From Noviherbaspirillum aerium (GTDB lineage Bacteria; Pseudomonadota; Gammaproteobacteria; Burkholderiales; Burkholderiaceae_D), in the NCBI RefSeq assembly GCF_008929045.1, contig NZ_VFAH01000001.1, positions 558,001 to 622,000 of the forward strand: DNA of 64,000 bases. The letters run 5' to 3'. Each line of letters begins with the position of its first letter. The first letter of the stretch is position 1. A program made the position numbers and the translations under genes. Under the pieces are notes generated by a model. It was given only the letters and a program-made list of their open reading frames with translations. It had not been told where the DNA came from and searched no databases. Shown here in pieces: positions 40,562 to 58,188 of the stretch.

Positions 40562-42190
40562 ATGACCTCGCTTCGAAGTTTGACCGCATTGATTATCGAG
40601 CCGCAGTCCGGCATGCGGGCCAGCATTCACAACATGCTGAATCTGTGCGGCGTCACGAAAATCGACCATGCGGTCAGTTCCGGGACAGCCATCCGCCCGC
40701 TGAAGAATCGTTCTTACGACCTCATTCTCTGCGAATACGATCTGGGCGACGGACAGGATGGCCAGCAATTGCTGGAAGACCTGCGCCATAACAAGCTGAT
40801 TCCGCTGTGGACCATTTTCATTATCGTGACCGCCGAACGTGCCTATGAAAAGGTGGTGAGCGCGGCGGAACTGGCTCCCACGGATTACATCCTCAAGCCT
40901 TTTACTGCGGATACGCTGCTTGAACGCATAGCTCGGGCCATTGAAAAACGCACCGCGTTCCTGCCCGCGTATCACCTGATGGAGCACGGCAACCTGCACG
41001 AGGCGATTGATATCTGCCTCCTCGGAGAGGAAAAATACCGCCGCTATGCGCCCGACTTCATGCGCTTGCGGGCCGAACTGCATGTGATTCTGGGAGAGGC
41101 TGAGGCGGCCGAAAGAATTTATCAGAACCTGCTTGAAACGAAGGCGGTCGCCTGGGCGCGCCTCGGCCTCGCCAAAACCTTGTTCATGCAGCAAAAGTTT
41201 GGCGAGGCTGAAATGCTGCTCAAGTCACTGGTCGAGGAAAACAGCAAATACATGGATGCCTATGACTGGCTGGCCAAGACCCATGAAGCAGCCGACAGGC
41301 TGAACGAAGCGAAGGATGTGCTTGCCGATGCCGTTACCGTCTCCCCGCATGCCGTCCGGCGCTTGCGAAAGCTCGGGGAAGTCGCGCTTGAAACCGGTGA
41401 CATCGATACGGCGGAAAAATCGTTCCAGAAAGTCATCGCGAAAGCGAAGTATTCGGAATTCCGCGATCCGGAAGACCATGTGCGCCTGGTGCGGACCCTG
41501 GTAAAAAAAGGTGATGCGCAGACCGCCGCCACTGTCATCCGCGATATGGAGAAGTCTCTTAGCAATCTTGACAAGACGCCGGTCTGCAAGGCGTTTTCAG
41601 CAGCCTTGGTCAATATCGAGCTCGGCCATGCGGAACGGGCGTCCGAGGCACTGAGTGCCGCCGTCCTGGCATGCCGCAACACCGATGGCATTTCCAATGA
41701 CTTGAAAATGGAACTGGCCAGAAACTGCCTGGAGCGCGATATGGACAATAGCGCTTCGGAAGTCATGCGCGATGTCATGAGCAATGCGGCAGACGAGGCG
41801 GCCTTTGCCAAAGCCATGAAAGTGTTCGAGCAGGCGGGGAAGACGCAGCTTGCTGAAACCGTTGCCAAGGAAAGCCGGCGCCAGGTGGTCGAGTTGGTTT
41901 CCTCCGGTGCGGAGAAAGCAAAGCAGGGCGATTACAAGGGAGCTGTGGAATTGATGACCGCAGCAGTGCGGAAATTGCCGGAAAACCCGCAGGTAGTCTT
42001 CAATGCGGCCGTCGCCGTCCTCAAGTATCTGGAAAACCTGGGTTGGGACAATAAACTGGGCGATCAGGCGCGCGGCTATATTGAATCGGCCAGGCGCCTC
42101 GATCCGGGCAATCCCCGCCTGGTGCCGCTCAAGCAGCTTTATCAGTCCATCATGAAAAAATACGGCATTCGTTCCCCCGGGACGGACTAA
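40562..42190 (+). CDS. Receiver-TPR protein with Glu in place of the phospho-acceptor Asp
   Basis: 542 residues; ATG at 40562. N-terminal receiver (8-130) followed by a long series of TPR-like helical pairs (about 140-540; for example GRLGLAKTLF-like AWARLGLAKTLFMQ, LRKLGEVALETGDIDTAEKSF). At the usual phosphorylation position the protein reads LILCEYDLGDG: Glu58 sits where Asp is expected, although Asp60 is near. Lys104-like KPF is present. Such TPR response regulators are known in beta-proteobacteria. It may act as a constitutively active or phosphorylation-independent scaffold (inference). Confidence 0.85.
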   Translation: MTSLRSLTALIIEPQSGMRASIHNMLNLCGVTKIDHAVSSGTAIRPLKNRSYDLILCEYDLGDGQDGQQLLEDLRHNKLIPLWTIFIIVTAERAYEKVVSAAELAPTDYILKPFTADTLLERIARAIEKRTAFLPAYHLMEHGNLHEAIDICLLGEEKYRRYAPDFMRLRAELHVILGEAEAAERIYQNLLETKAVAWARLGLAKTLFMQQKFGEAEMLLKSLVEENSKYMDAYDWLAKTHEAADRLNEAKDVLADAVTVSPHAVRRLRKLGEVALETGDIDTAEKSFQKVIAKAKYSEFRDPEDHVRLVRTLVKKGDAQTAATVIRDMEKSLSNLDKTPVCKAFSAALVNIELGHAERASEALSAAVLACRNTDGISNDLKMELARNCLERDMDNSASEVMRDVMSNAADEAAFAKAMKVFEQAGKTQLAETVAKESRRQVVELVSSGAEKAKQGDYKGAVELMTAAVRKLPENPQVVFNAAVAVLKYLENLGWDNKLGDQARGYIESARRLDPGNPRLVPLKQLYQSIMKKYGIRSPGTD

Positions 42191-42208
42191 GGACGTGCGG
42201 TATGCTTG

Positions 42209-42562
42209 CTAGCGCAAGAAGTCGTGCAGTTTTTCGGGCGGCCGTGCAATAACGGCCTTGCCCCGATAAACCACAATCGGCCGTTGCAACAGCCTTGGGC
42301 AAGCGGCGATCGCCTTCAAAACCGTTTCGTCGTCGGCCTGTGAAAGGCCCATGGCCTTGTATTCATCCTCGTTCTCGCGCACCATCGTTCCGGCTGGAGC
42401 GCCCAGCTGTTCAAGAAGCTCGGCAAGCTGTGCCTGCGTCTGAGGAGTCTCCATATACTCGATTATTTCCAGTGACATCTCGTAGTGTCGGCAATATTGC
42501 TCGACCATCGCCAATGCTTCCCGCGATTTGGAACATCGTGGATTGTGGTAAATCTTGATCAT
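42209..42562 (-). CDS. arsC: ArsC family arsenate reductase
   Basis: 117 residues; ATG at 42562. IYHNPRCSKSREAL places nucleophile Cys10 in the glutaredoxin-linked ArsC fold, and RPIVV near residue 94 and ARPPEK near 107 carry the family arginines. Could be a true glutaredoxin-dependent arsenate reductase or the related YfgD/Spx-like type; no other ars genes are adjacent, which weakens the arsenic role. Convergent with the TPR regulator. Confidence 0.88.
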   Translation of the reverse strand: MIKIYHNPRCSKSREALAMVEQYCRHYEMSLEIIEYMETPQTQAQLAELLEQLGAPAGTMVRENEDEYKAMGLSQADDETVLKAIAACPRLLQRPIVVYRGKAVIARPPEKLHDFLR

Positions 42563-42730
42563 GATCGGGCACCTGCGCGTTTACTGGACAAGATGCCATT
42601 TTAGCCTTCTCTTCAACCACGGAATTGAACTGGATAAACTCATTCATGTCAGAAACATTTTCTGAATGACTTGTTTGGGCATTGCGCTGTTCGATGCTCC
42701 AGAGACAAGCATAAATCTCCTACGACCTCT

Positions 42731-43702
42731 ATGTCAGACACAAGCAAGTACGGACCGGACACCTTGGAAAAACCGGCGCCTGGTTCCACTTCCCCATCAC
42801 CATCCGGCGCAGACGATCCATATTCCTTCACTACCCGAAGCGGCGAGCAGCCATGGGCACAGGCTCGACGGCTAGTGAGCGCACGCCTGCGCTCACTGTC
42901 GGACCGATTCTTCCGCCGCATTACCCACCGTACTCTGAAAATCGGCATTTCAGCCCGCATCTTTCATCCTGAGGCAGGCGCGAAAGGCCTCAAGAGCAAG
43001 AATTTGCAGTATCTGGAAGAATCCATTGCCCATTGGGTCATGTCGCGTGACGTTCTCGTATTCATGATCCCGACCGTCAATGCCGCCGGGCTCCTTCATC
43101 CAAGCAATATCCGCTTGCGAGACTATGCCAAGCACTTGGACGGACTGGTTTTGCAAGGCGGCGCCGATGTTTCACCTCAAACTTATGCGGAAGTTGCAAC
43201 CCGTCCGGAATGGACCGGGGACCGCGCCCGGGACATGTACGAACTTGAGCTGCTCCATGAATTTGTCGAAGCGGGAAAGCCCGTGCTCGGCATCTGCCGA
43301 GGGTGTCAATTGATCAATGTCGCATTCGGGGGAACGCTTTATCAGGATATCGCTTCCGACGTGCCGGCAGCTATCGAGCATGTTAACGATTTATACGACA
43401 GTCACTACCACATGATCCATTTTCCGCAGGGGTCGAGCCTCGGGAAACTGTTTGCGGCGCGTTCGGAAGCACTGGTCAATTCCATTCACCACCAGGCAGT
43501 GAAGGATCTCGGAAAAGATCTGGTTGTGGAAGCCGTATCAGGCAAGGACAATATCGTCGAGGCGGTCCGCTACCGCAAGGCGCGGTTCGTCATGGGATTG
43601 CAGTGGCATCCCGAATTCCATCGCGGAGGCAGCTCCGAGCTTCTCGACTGCACACCTATTCTCGACGACTTCCTCGGCGCCGCCCGCGAAACCCGGTTCT
43701 AG
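42731..43702 (+). CDS. Class I glutamine amidotransferase, PuuD-like (peptidase C26)
   Basis: 323 residues from ATG at 42731; an earlier in-frame start at 42671 is less likely. After a disordered Ser/Pro-rich leader (1-70), the class I amidotransferase domain starts LKIGISARIF. Nucleophile Cys lies in LGICRGCQLINV (about residue 196), and the His and Glu of the triad in MGLQWHPEF near 298. Family members such as PuuD hydrolyse gamma-glutamyl-GABA. No putrescine pathway genes are present, so the substrate is uncertain. The N-terminal leader of about 70 residues is longer than usual. Confidence 0.85.
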   Translation: MSDTSKYGPDTLEKPAPGSTSPSPSGADDPYSFTTRSGEQPWAQARRLVSARLRSLSDRFFRRITHRTLKIGISARIFHPEAGAKGLKSKNLQYLEESIAHWVMSRDVLVFMIPTVNAAGLLHPSNIRLRDYAKHLDGLVLQGGADVSPQTYAEVATRPEWTGDRARDMYELELLHEFVEAGKPVLGICRGCQLINVAFGGTLYQDIASDVPAAIEHVNDLYDSHYHMIHFPQGSSLGKLFAARSEALVNSIHHQAVKDLGKDLVVEAVSGKDNIVEAVRYRKARFVMGLQWHPEFHRGGSSELLDCTPILDDFLGAARETRF

Positions 43703-43817
43703 GGACAGGCAACCCGGCCGCTTCCCCGGGTAAAATGCCGCACCCCCCCAGATAAGACGGCTCCGCCACAGAATTTCCGCGGAAGTTAAAAAATTACTCG
43801 CAAAACAGATTTTGGAG

Positions 43818-43846
43818 TTGACGAGGCAAGGTGATTAGCCTATAGT
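43818..43846 (+). promoter_or_regulatory. Sigma-70 promoter of the tRNA-tuf operon
   Basis: TTGACG (43818-43823) and TATAGT (43841-43846) are separated by exactly 17 bases, 16 bases before the tRNA-Tyr. The discriminator GGGGTTCCCC just after is GC-rich, as in stringently controlled stable-RNA promoters. It should drive tRNA-Tyr, Gly, Thr and tuf. Confidence 0.85.
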
Positions 43847-43861
43847 TTGGGGTTCCCCGAC

Positions 43862-43947
43862 GGAGGGGTGGCCGAGTGGTTAATGGCAGCAGACTGTAAA
43901 TCTGCCCTCTTACGAGTACGCTGGTTCGAATCCAGCCCCCTCCACCA
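43862..43947 (+). tRNA. tRNA-Tyr (GTA)
   Basis: Acceptor GGAGGGG (43862-43868) pairs with CCCCTCC (43937-43943), discriminator A, encoded CCA. Anticodon stem GCAGA/TCTGC around loop CTGTAAA gives anticodon GTA at 43896-43898. The long variable arm (CCCTCTTACGAGTACG) marks a type II tRNA, as expected for Tyr. First gene of the tRNA-tuf operon. Confidence 0.97.
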
Positions 43948-43997
43948 GCGGTAACGCGGGAAATGCAGTAGAAGTGCGGCTGAAGTTGAAGGTCCTT

Positions 43998-44071
43998 GCG
44001 GGTGTAGCTCAATGGTAGAGCTGAAGCCTTCCAAGCTTATGACGAGGGTTCGATTCCCTTCACCCGCTCCA
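43998..44071 (+). tRNA. tRNA-Gly (TCC)
   Basis: Acceptor GCGGGTG (43998-44004) pairs with CACCCGC (44061-44067), discriminator T, encoded CCA at 44069-44071. Anticodon loop CTTCCAA gives TCC at 44030-44032. D-arm AGCTCAATGGTAGAGCT and T-arm AGGGTTCGATTCCCT are standard. Second gene of the cluster. Confidence 0.96.
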
Positions 44072-44154
44072 GTTTTTAAATTGGACGTATGCCAATACGG
44101 ACAATAAAGATCTTCGGGAGGTATCGCTTTGCGAATTCTCGAACGATCCTGAAA

Positions 44155-44229
<75 letters not shown>

Positions 44230-44303
44230 GCTTTCTGGTTTTATCCATGCAAGACAGTCAGGCACGTGCCTAGACATTCTCATCAAATCGTTAGGAGTCT
44301 AAA

Positions 44304-45494
<1,191 letters not shown>

Positions 45495-45572
45495 TATCCG
45501 AGCTGATGCGCTGCATATTGTCGAGCTGAGCTCAACATTGCAGCGCAATCAATTCACGCAAGTTTTAAGCGT

Positions 45573-45648
45573 AGGGGTATAGCTCAACTGGCAGAGCGTC
45601 GGTCTCCAAAACCGAAGGTTGGGGGTTCGATTCCCTCTGCCCCTGCCA
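45573..45648 (+). tRNA. tRNA-Trp (CCA)
   Basis: Acceptor AGGGGTA (45573-45579) pairs with TGCCCCT (45638-45644, one G-T), discriminator G, encoded CCA. Anticodon stem TCGGT/ACCGA around CTCCAAA gives CCA at 45606-45608. It lies between tuf and secE, as in E. coli where trpT-like tRNA precedes secE in some proteobacteria. Confidence 0.97.
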
Positions 45649-45687
45649 CCGATACAAAGGTGCAGGGCACCGAAAGAAATCACTAGT

Positions 45688-46071
45688 ATGTCTAACCAAC
45701 CCGTAGAAACCGTTGGTACATCGAGCGACAAGGCAAAGGTCGCTCTTGCTATTTGTGCCGTCATTGCGGGTATCGTCGGTTTTTATTTTTTATCGGATAA
45801 GCCCACCGTGGTCCGTGCGGCTGCTCTGGTTGCCGGTCTGCTTGTGGCAATCGGTGTAGCATGGACATCCCAGCCTGGCCGTGACTTTTTGAATTTTGCC
45901 AAAGAGTCAGTGCGTGAGGCAAAGAAGGTGGTGTGGCCGGCCCGCAAGGAAGCGATGCAGATTACTGCAGTTGTCTTTGGCTTCGTGCTGGTCATGGCAA
46001 TCTTCCTTTGGGGTACCGATAAAGTTCTTGAATTTGTGTTGTACGACCTGATCCTGGGCTGGAAAAGTTAA
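45688..46071 (+). CDS. secE: Preprotein translocase subunit SecE
   Basis: 127 residues from ATG at 45688 (MSNQPVETVG), 39 bases after tRNA-Trp. Three membrane helices (about 18-36, 42-60, 95-115), the form of proteobacterial SecE. The amphipathic segment SVREAKKVVWPARKEAMQIT before the last helix is the conserved essential region. It forms SecYEG in the inner membrane. Stop and nusG start abut (TAA-ATG), so translation is coupled. Confidence 0.97.
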   Translation: MSNQPVETVGTSSDKAKVALAICAVIAGIVGFYFLSDKPTVVRAAALVAGLLVAIGVAWTSQPGRDFLNFAKESVREAKKVVWPARKEAMQITAVVFGFVLVMAIFLWGTDKVLEFVLYDLILGWKS

Positions 46072-46650
46072 ATGAGCGAAAACGTACAAGAGACCGCAGT
46101 GGCTCAGCCAACGGGCGGCAGCAAGCGCTGGTACGTCGTTCATGCCTATTCCGGCATGGAGAAGAGCGTTCAGCGTGCATTGGTCGAACGCATCGAGCGT
46201 GCCGGCATGCAGGATAAATTCGGACAGATCCTCGTTCCGACCGAGGAAGTCATCGAAGTTAAAAACGGACAAAAATCCGTTACCGAGCGCCGGTTTTTTC
46301 CTGGCTATGTTCTGGTCGAGATGGAAATGACCGACGAGACTTGGCATCTTGTGAAAAACACAAGCAAGGTGACCGGATTCATCGGCGGAAAATCCAACAA
46401 GCCGACACCTATTCCACCACACGAAGTCGATAAAATTCTGCATCAAATGCAGGAAGGCGTTGAAAAGCCGCGGCCGAAAGTGTTGTACGAAGTCGGGGAA
46501 ATGGTCCGCATCAAGGACGGCCCCTTCACAGACTTCAATGGCAACGTGGAAGAGGTCAACTACGAGAAATCGCGAGTTCGCGTCTCCGTCACGATTTTTG
46601 GTCGGGCCACTCCAGTCGAACTGGAATTCGGCCAGGTCGAAAAGGTCTAA
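46072..46650 (+). CDS. nusG: Transcription termination/antitermination protein NusG
   Basis: 192 residues, ATG directly after the secE stop. [20 protein letters not shown] opens the NGN domain (about 15-125), with [14 protein letters not shown] contacting RNA polymerase; the KOW domain (about 138-190) has [14 protein letters not shown]. It binds polymerase, Rho and S10, linking transcription to translation. The N-terminal 15 residues are poorly conserved. Confidence 0.98.
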   Translation: MSENVQETAVAQPTGGSKRWYVVHAYSGMEKSVQRALVERIERAGMQDKFGQILVPTEEVIEVKNGQKSVTERRFFPGYVLVEMEMTDETWHLVKNTSKVTGFIGGKSNKPTPIPPHEVDKILHQMQEGVEKPRPKVLYEVGEMVRIKDGPFTDFNGNVEEVNYEKSRVRVSVTIFGRATPVELEFGQVEKV

Positions 46651-46807
46651 AAGCCCCTTCAAGACAAGATTGCAAATGCGCCCTTGGAGCGTTGCCGGTA
46701 TATTGCCGGCAAAATCCGAATCGTCGTACCGCAGTAAGGAGGAGCCCCAGTAGTTCACCGTAAGCTGAACGACCAGGCGCTATCACTCAATCAACGTAGG
46801 AGCCATC

Positions 46808-47239
46808 ATGGCAAAGAAAATTATCGGTTTTATCAAGCTGCAAGTGCCGGCTGGTAAGGCCAACCCGTCTCCCCCGATCGGTCCGGCGCTGGGTCAGCGC
46901 GGCCTGAACATCATGGAATTCTGCAAAGCCTTCAATGCGCAAACACAAGGCGTTGAGCCGGGCCTGCCGATTCCTGTCGTGATCACTGCATTCGCGGACA
47001 AGTCCTTCACTTTCGTGATGAAGACGCCGCCGGCAACGATCCTGATCAAAAAAGCCGCTGGCATCCAAAAGGGCTCGGCAAAGCCGCATACCGACAAGGT
47101 CGGCAAGATCACCCGCAAGCAGGCGGAAGAAATCGCAACAACAAAGATGCCGGATCTTACGGCAGCTGACATGGAAGCCGCTGTGCGTACAATCGCCGGT
47201 TCCGCTCGTTCCATGGGTATCACGGTGGAGGGTCTGTAA
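46808..47239 (+). CDS. rplK: 50S ribosomal protein L11
   Basis: 143 residues; ATG at 46808 behind [46 protein letters not shown] is the conserved N-terminus; the C-terminal half binds 23S rRNA at the GTPase centre and carries [17 protein letters not shown]. It overlaps the rplA start by one base (TAATG), so rplA is translationally coupled. Confidence 0.99.
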   Translation: MAKKIIGFIKLQVPAGKANPSPPIGPALGQRGLNIMEFCKAFNAQTQGVEPGLPIPVVITAFADKSFTFVMKTPPATILIKKAAGIQKGSAKPHTDKVGKITRKQAEEIATTKMPDLTAADMEAAVRTIAGSARSMGITVEGL

Positions 47240-47934
47240 TGGCTAAGCTGTCCAAACGCGCTCAAGCAATCAAGGCAAAAGTTGATCGCACAAAGCAGTA
47301 TGCATACGACAACGCTATCGCGCTGATCAAGGAATGCGCAACTGCCAAGTTCGATGAGTCGATCGATGTCTCCGTGCAGCTGGGCGTCGATGCAAAGAAA
47401 TCGGACCAGGTGGTTCGTGGTTCCGTCGTCCTGCCCGCAGGTACAGGCAAGACTGTCCGCGTCGCCGTGTTCGCATCCGGTGACAAGGCCGAAGCCGCAA
47501 AGGCCGCTGGTGCAGACATCGTCGGCATGGAAGATCTGGCAGACCGCATCAAGGCCGGCGACATGCCTTTCGATATCGTGATCGCATCGCCGGATACCAT
47601 GCGTATCGTTGGTACTCTCGGCCAGATCCTCGGTCCGCGCGGCATGATGCCGAACCCGAAGGTTGGCACCGTTACACCGGATGTCGCGACTGCCGTGAAA
47701 AACGCCAAGGCAGGTCAGGTTCAGTATCGTACCGACAAGGCTGGCATCATTCACGCAACAATCGGCCGCAAGTCCTTCAGCGACGCAGATCTCAAGTCCA
47801 ATTTGCTGGCACTGATCGACGCACTGAACAAGGCAAAGCCGGCGACCAGCAAGGGTGTATACCTGCGCAAGGTAGCAATTTCCTCGACCATGGGCGCAGG
47901 CGTCCGTGTCGATCAGGCGACGCTGGCTGCTTAA
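47239..47934 (+). CDS. rplA: 50S ribosomal protein L1
   Basis: 231 residues; ATG at 47239 overlaps the rplK stop by one base. [26 protein letters not shown] and [20 protein letters not shown] are hallmark L1 stretches. In E. coli L1 represses its own L11 operon by binding the mRNA leader; a similar site upstream of rplK would be expected at 46651-46807 but was not resolved by eye. Confidence 0.99.
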   Translation: MAKLSKRAQAIKAKVDRTKQYAYDNAIALIKECATAKFDESIDVSVQLGVDAKKSDQVVRGSVVLPAGTGKTVRVAVFASGDKAEAAKAAGADIVGMEDLADRIKAGDMPFDIVIASPDTMRIVGTLGQILGPRGMMPNPKVGTVTPDVATAVKNAKAGQVQYRTDKAGIIHATIGRKSFSDADLKSNLLALIDALNKAKPATSKGVYLRKVAISSTMGAGVRVDQATLAA

Positions 47935-48232
47935 GTAAGAATTAAGCCCTCGCATGCAACAGGTGCGAGGCGAATCTTTGGGCTGGTTCCGTTTTCGGTG
48001 TACTAGAATCCGGAACCAGATTATCAAAGACCGTTGGGCGGCGTGCATTGCAACTCGATGCACAAAGTTAAAAACCGGCAGCGCAATCTCCGGCACCCAA
48101 CGCAGATGGTGACCCGAACAAGTTTTTGTAGTCTCAACGCTGGATGCAAGCCAGTAATGAACTCCTGAACTTCGGACGCCGTGTTCGAACCGATGTGAGG
48201 CATTTGCCGAACATTATTTTTGGAGGTTGATC
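47935..48232 (+). promoter_or_regulatory. rplJ leader (L10 leader-like region)
   Basis: About 300 bases before rplJ. Starts with a hairpin CCTCGCA/TGCGAGG (47948-47954 with 47964-47970), then CTGGTTCC (47983-47990) with GGAACCAG (48012-48019). In many bacteria this leader binds the L10-L12 complex for autorepression of rplJL. I see the position and dyads but did not fold the whole region. It may also include a secondary promoter. Confidence 0.6.
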
Positions 48233-48730
48233 TTGAGTCTCAATCTGAATGACAAAAAGGCCGTCGTCGCCGAAGTCTCCGCAAAAGTAGCAACTGCGCA
48301 GACTATCGTCGTGGCCGAATACCGTGGCATCCAGGTTGGTCACTTGACGCAACTGCGCGCCAAAGCGCGTGCCCAGGGTGTGTACATGCGCGTGTTGAAA
48401 AACACGCTCGCACGTCGCGCCGTTGAGGGTACGCCGTTTGCTGGCCTCGCCTCCGAAATGACCGGCCCGTTGATCTACTCGATCTCCGAGGACGCCGTTG
48501 CAGCCGCTAAAGTCGTTTACGACTTTGCGAAAACCAACGACAAGCTGGTTGTTAAGGCAGGCAATTACGCAGGCAAGTCGCTCGATAAAGCGGGCGTTGC
48601 TGCGTTGGCCAGCATTCCGAGCCGTGAAGTCCTCATCGCCCAGTTGTTGGGTGTCATGCAGGCTCCGGTTTCCGGCTTCGCCCGCGCCTTGGCTGCTCTC
48701 GCAGCGAAGAAGGAAGCCGAAGGCGCGTAA
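48233..48730 (+). CDS. rplJ: 50S ribosomal protein L10
   Basis: 165 residues from a TTG at 48233, behind GGAGG at 48222-48226; the protein then begins [12 protein letters not shown], the correct family start. A TTG start for a highly expressed ribosomal gene is unusual but in keeping with the translational autocontrol of this operon. [20 protein letters not shown] and [12 protein letters not shown] are family hallmarks. L10 is the base of the L12 stalk. Confidence 0.97.
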   Translation: MSLNLNDKKAVVAEVSAKVATAQTIVVAEYRGIQVGHLTQLRAKARAQGVYMRVLKNTLARRAVEGTPFAGLASEMTGPLIYSISEDAVAAAKVVYDFAKTNDKLVVKAGNYAGKSLDKAGVAALASIPSREVLIAQLLGVMQAPVSGFARALAALAAKKEAEGA

Positions 48731-48798
48731 TCGCCTTTTGCACTTCTTGCGTCAGTACCGATTAGATGTAATTACCGAATCAAAATTAGGAGTTTCAA

Positions 48799-49176
48799 AT
48801 GGCAATTAGCAAAGACGATATCCTGGAAGCAGTAGGTCAGATGTCCGTGATGGACCTGAACGATCTGGTCAAGGCTTTTGAAGAGAAGTTTGGCGTTTCC
48901 GCAGCAGCTATGGCAGTTGCTGGTCCGGCGGCAGGCGGCGGCGCAGCTGCAGCAGCTGAAGAGCAGACTGAGTTCACCGTTGTTCTGGCTGAAGTGGGCG
49001 CAAACAAGGTTGGCGTCATTAAGGCAGTTCGTGAAATCACCGGCCTGGGTCTGAAAGAAGCAAAAGACCTGGTTGATGGTGCACCGAAGCCCGTCAAGGA
49101 AGGCATCGCCAAGGCAGACGCAGAAGCAGCCAAGAAGAAGCTGGAAGAAGCTGGCGCGAAAGCTGACCTTAAGTAA
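48799..49176 (+). CDS. rplL: 50S ribosomal protein L7/L12
   Basis: 125 residues; ATG at 48799 behind TTAGGAGTTTCAA. N-terminal dimerisation helices (1-33), a flexible Ala/Gly hinge (about 36-56) and a C-terminal domain with [19 protein letters not shown] that recruits translational GTPases. It lies 68 bases after rplJ. Confidence 0.99.
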   Translation: MAISKDDILEAVGQMSVMDLNDLVKAFEEKFGVSAAAMAVAGPAAGGGAAAAAEEQTEFTVVLAEVGANKVGVIKAVREITGLGLKEAKDLVDGAPKPVKEGIAKADAEAAKKKLEEAGAKADLK

Positions 49177-49533
49177 TATCGGCTTGTCAGGGCAACCTGA
49201 ATATCGCCGGAGTCAAGGCCCGGAACTCTCTCGAAAGGGCGAGTTCGGCCTTGGCTCCTTTGTCGTTTTCGAGTTTTGAAGAGCCAGTCCCGGGCTCAAA
49301 GCAATAAAGTCAACAAAGGCAATCCAAAGGATGGCCGGCGTTGCAAGTCGTATCTGGGAAGGAACCCGGTCAGTCGAAAGCGGTATGCGCTTTGCGGCAT
49401 ATTGGGCAACAAGCAGTCTAGTTAAGTCAGAAGAAGGACCGAGACTTGAGGTTTCGCGGGCAGGAGCCACATAGCAGTTCCCCGCGTAGCGAATCCTGAA
49501 TTCTCAATCCTTCCTGTCACTCACGGAGTGTCC
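49177..49533 (+). promoter_or_regulatory. rplL-rpoB intergenic with attenuator hairpin
   Basis: 350 bases. A long imperfect hairpin at 49209-49258 (GGAGTCAAGGCC…CGGAACTC with GAGTTCGGCCTTGGCTCC) is followed by TTTGTCGTTTT. This is the place of the E. coli rplL-rpoB attenuator that lets most transcripts stop before rpoBC. The rest (49270-49520) shows no gene. Confidence 0.75.
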
Positions 49534-53640
<4,107 letters not shown>

Positions 53641-53815
53641 TCCGCGATGGATCATGCAGCAAGCAGTTTGGGAAGCGGTGTTTGTTCCCGGTATCGACGG
53701 AACTCTCGCCAATACGGATGGCAGGGCCCTCCCGTCGATGCGAACAGGGTAGAAGCACATGCCGCTTCCTCGCAATACCGCGAAATGATTTTCACGCCTT
53801 ACTGGAGTGATACAA

Positions 53816-58063
<4,248 letters not shown>

Positions 58064-58082
58064 TTGTCTCGGCCTCAATGAA

Positions 58083-58112
58083 AACGGCACCGATTTCGGT
58101 GCCGTTTTTTTT
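58083..58112 (+). terminator. Rho-independent terminator of the rpoBC operon
   Basis: AACGGCACCG (58083-58092) pairs with CGGTGCCGTT (58097-58106) around ATTT, followed by an eight-T run. 20 bases after the rpoC stop. Strong. Confidence 0.97.
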
Positions 58113-58188
58113 CGTCATCGCACTCGACATGCCGCGAAATGCAAACGTGCCGGCGGAAAAGGACAGGCGGACAGGCCGCCTCGCCGAA

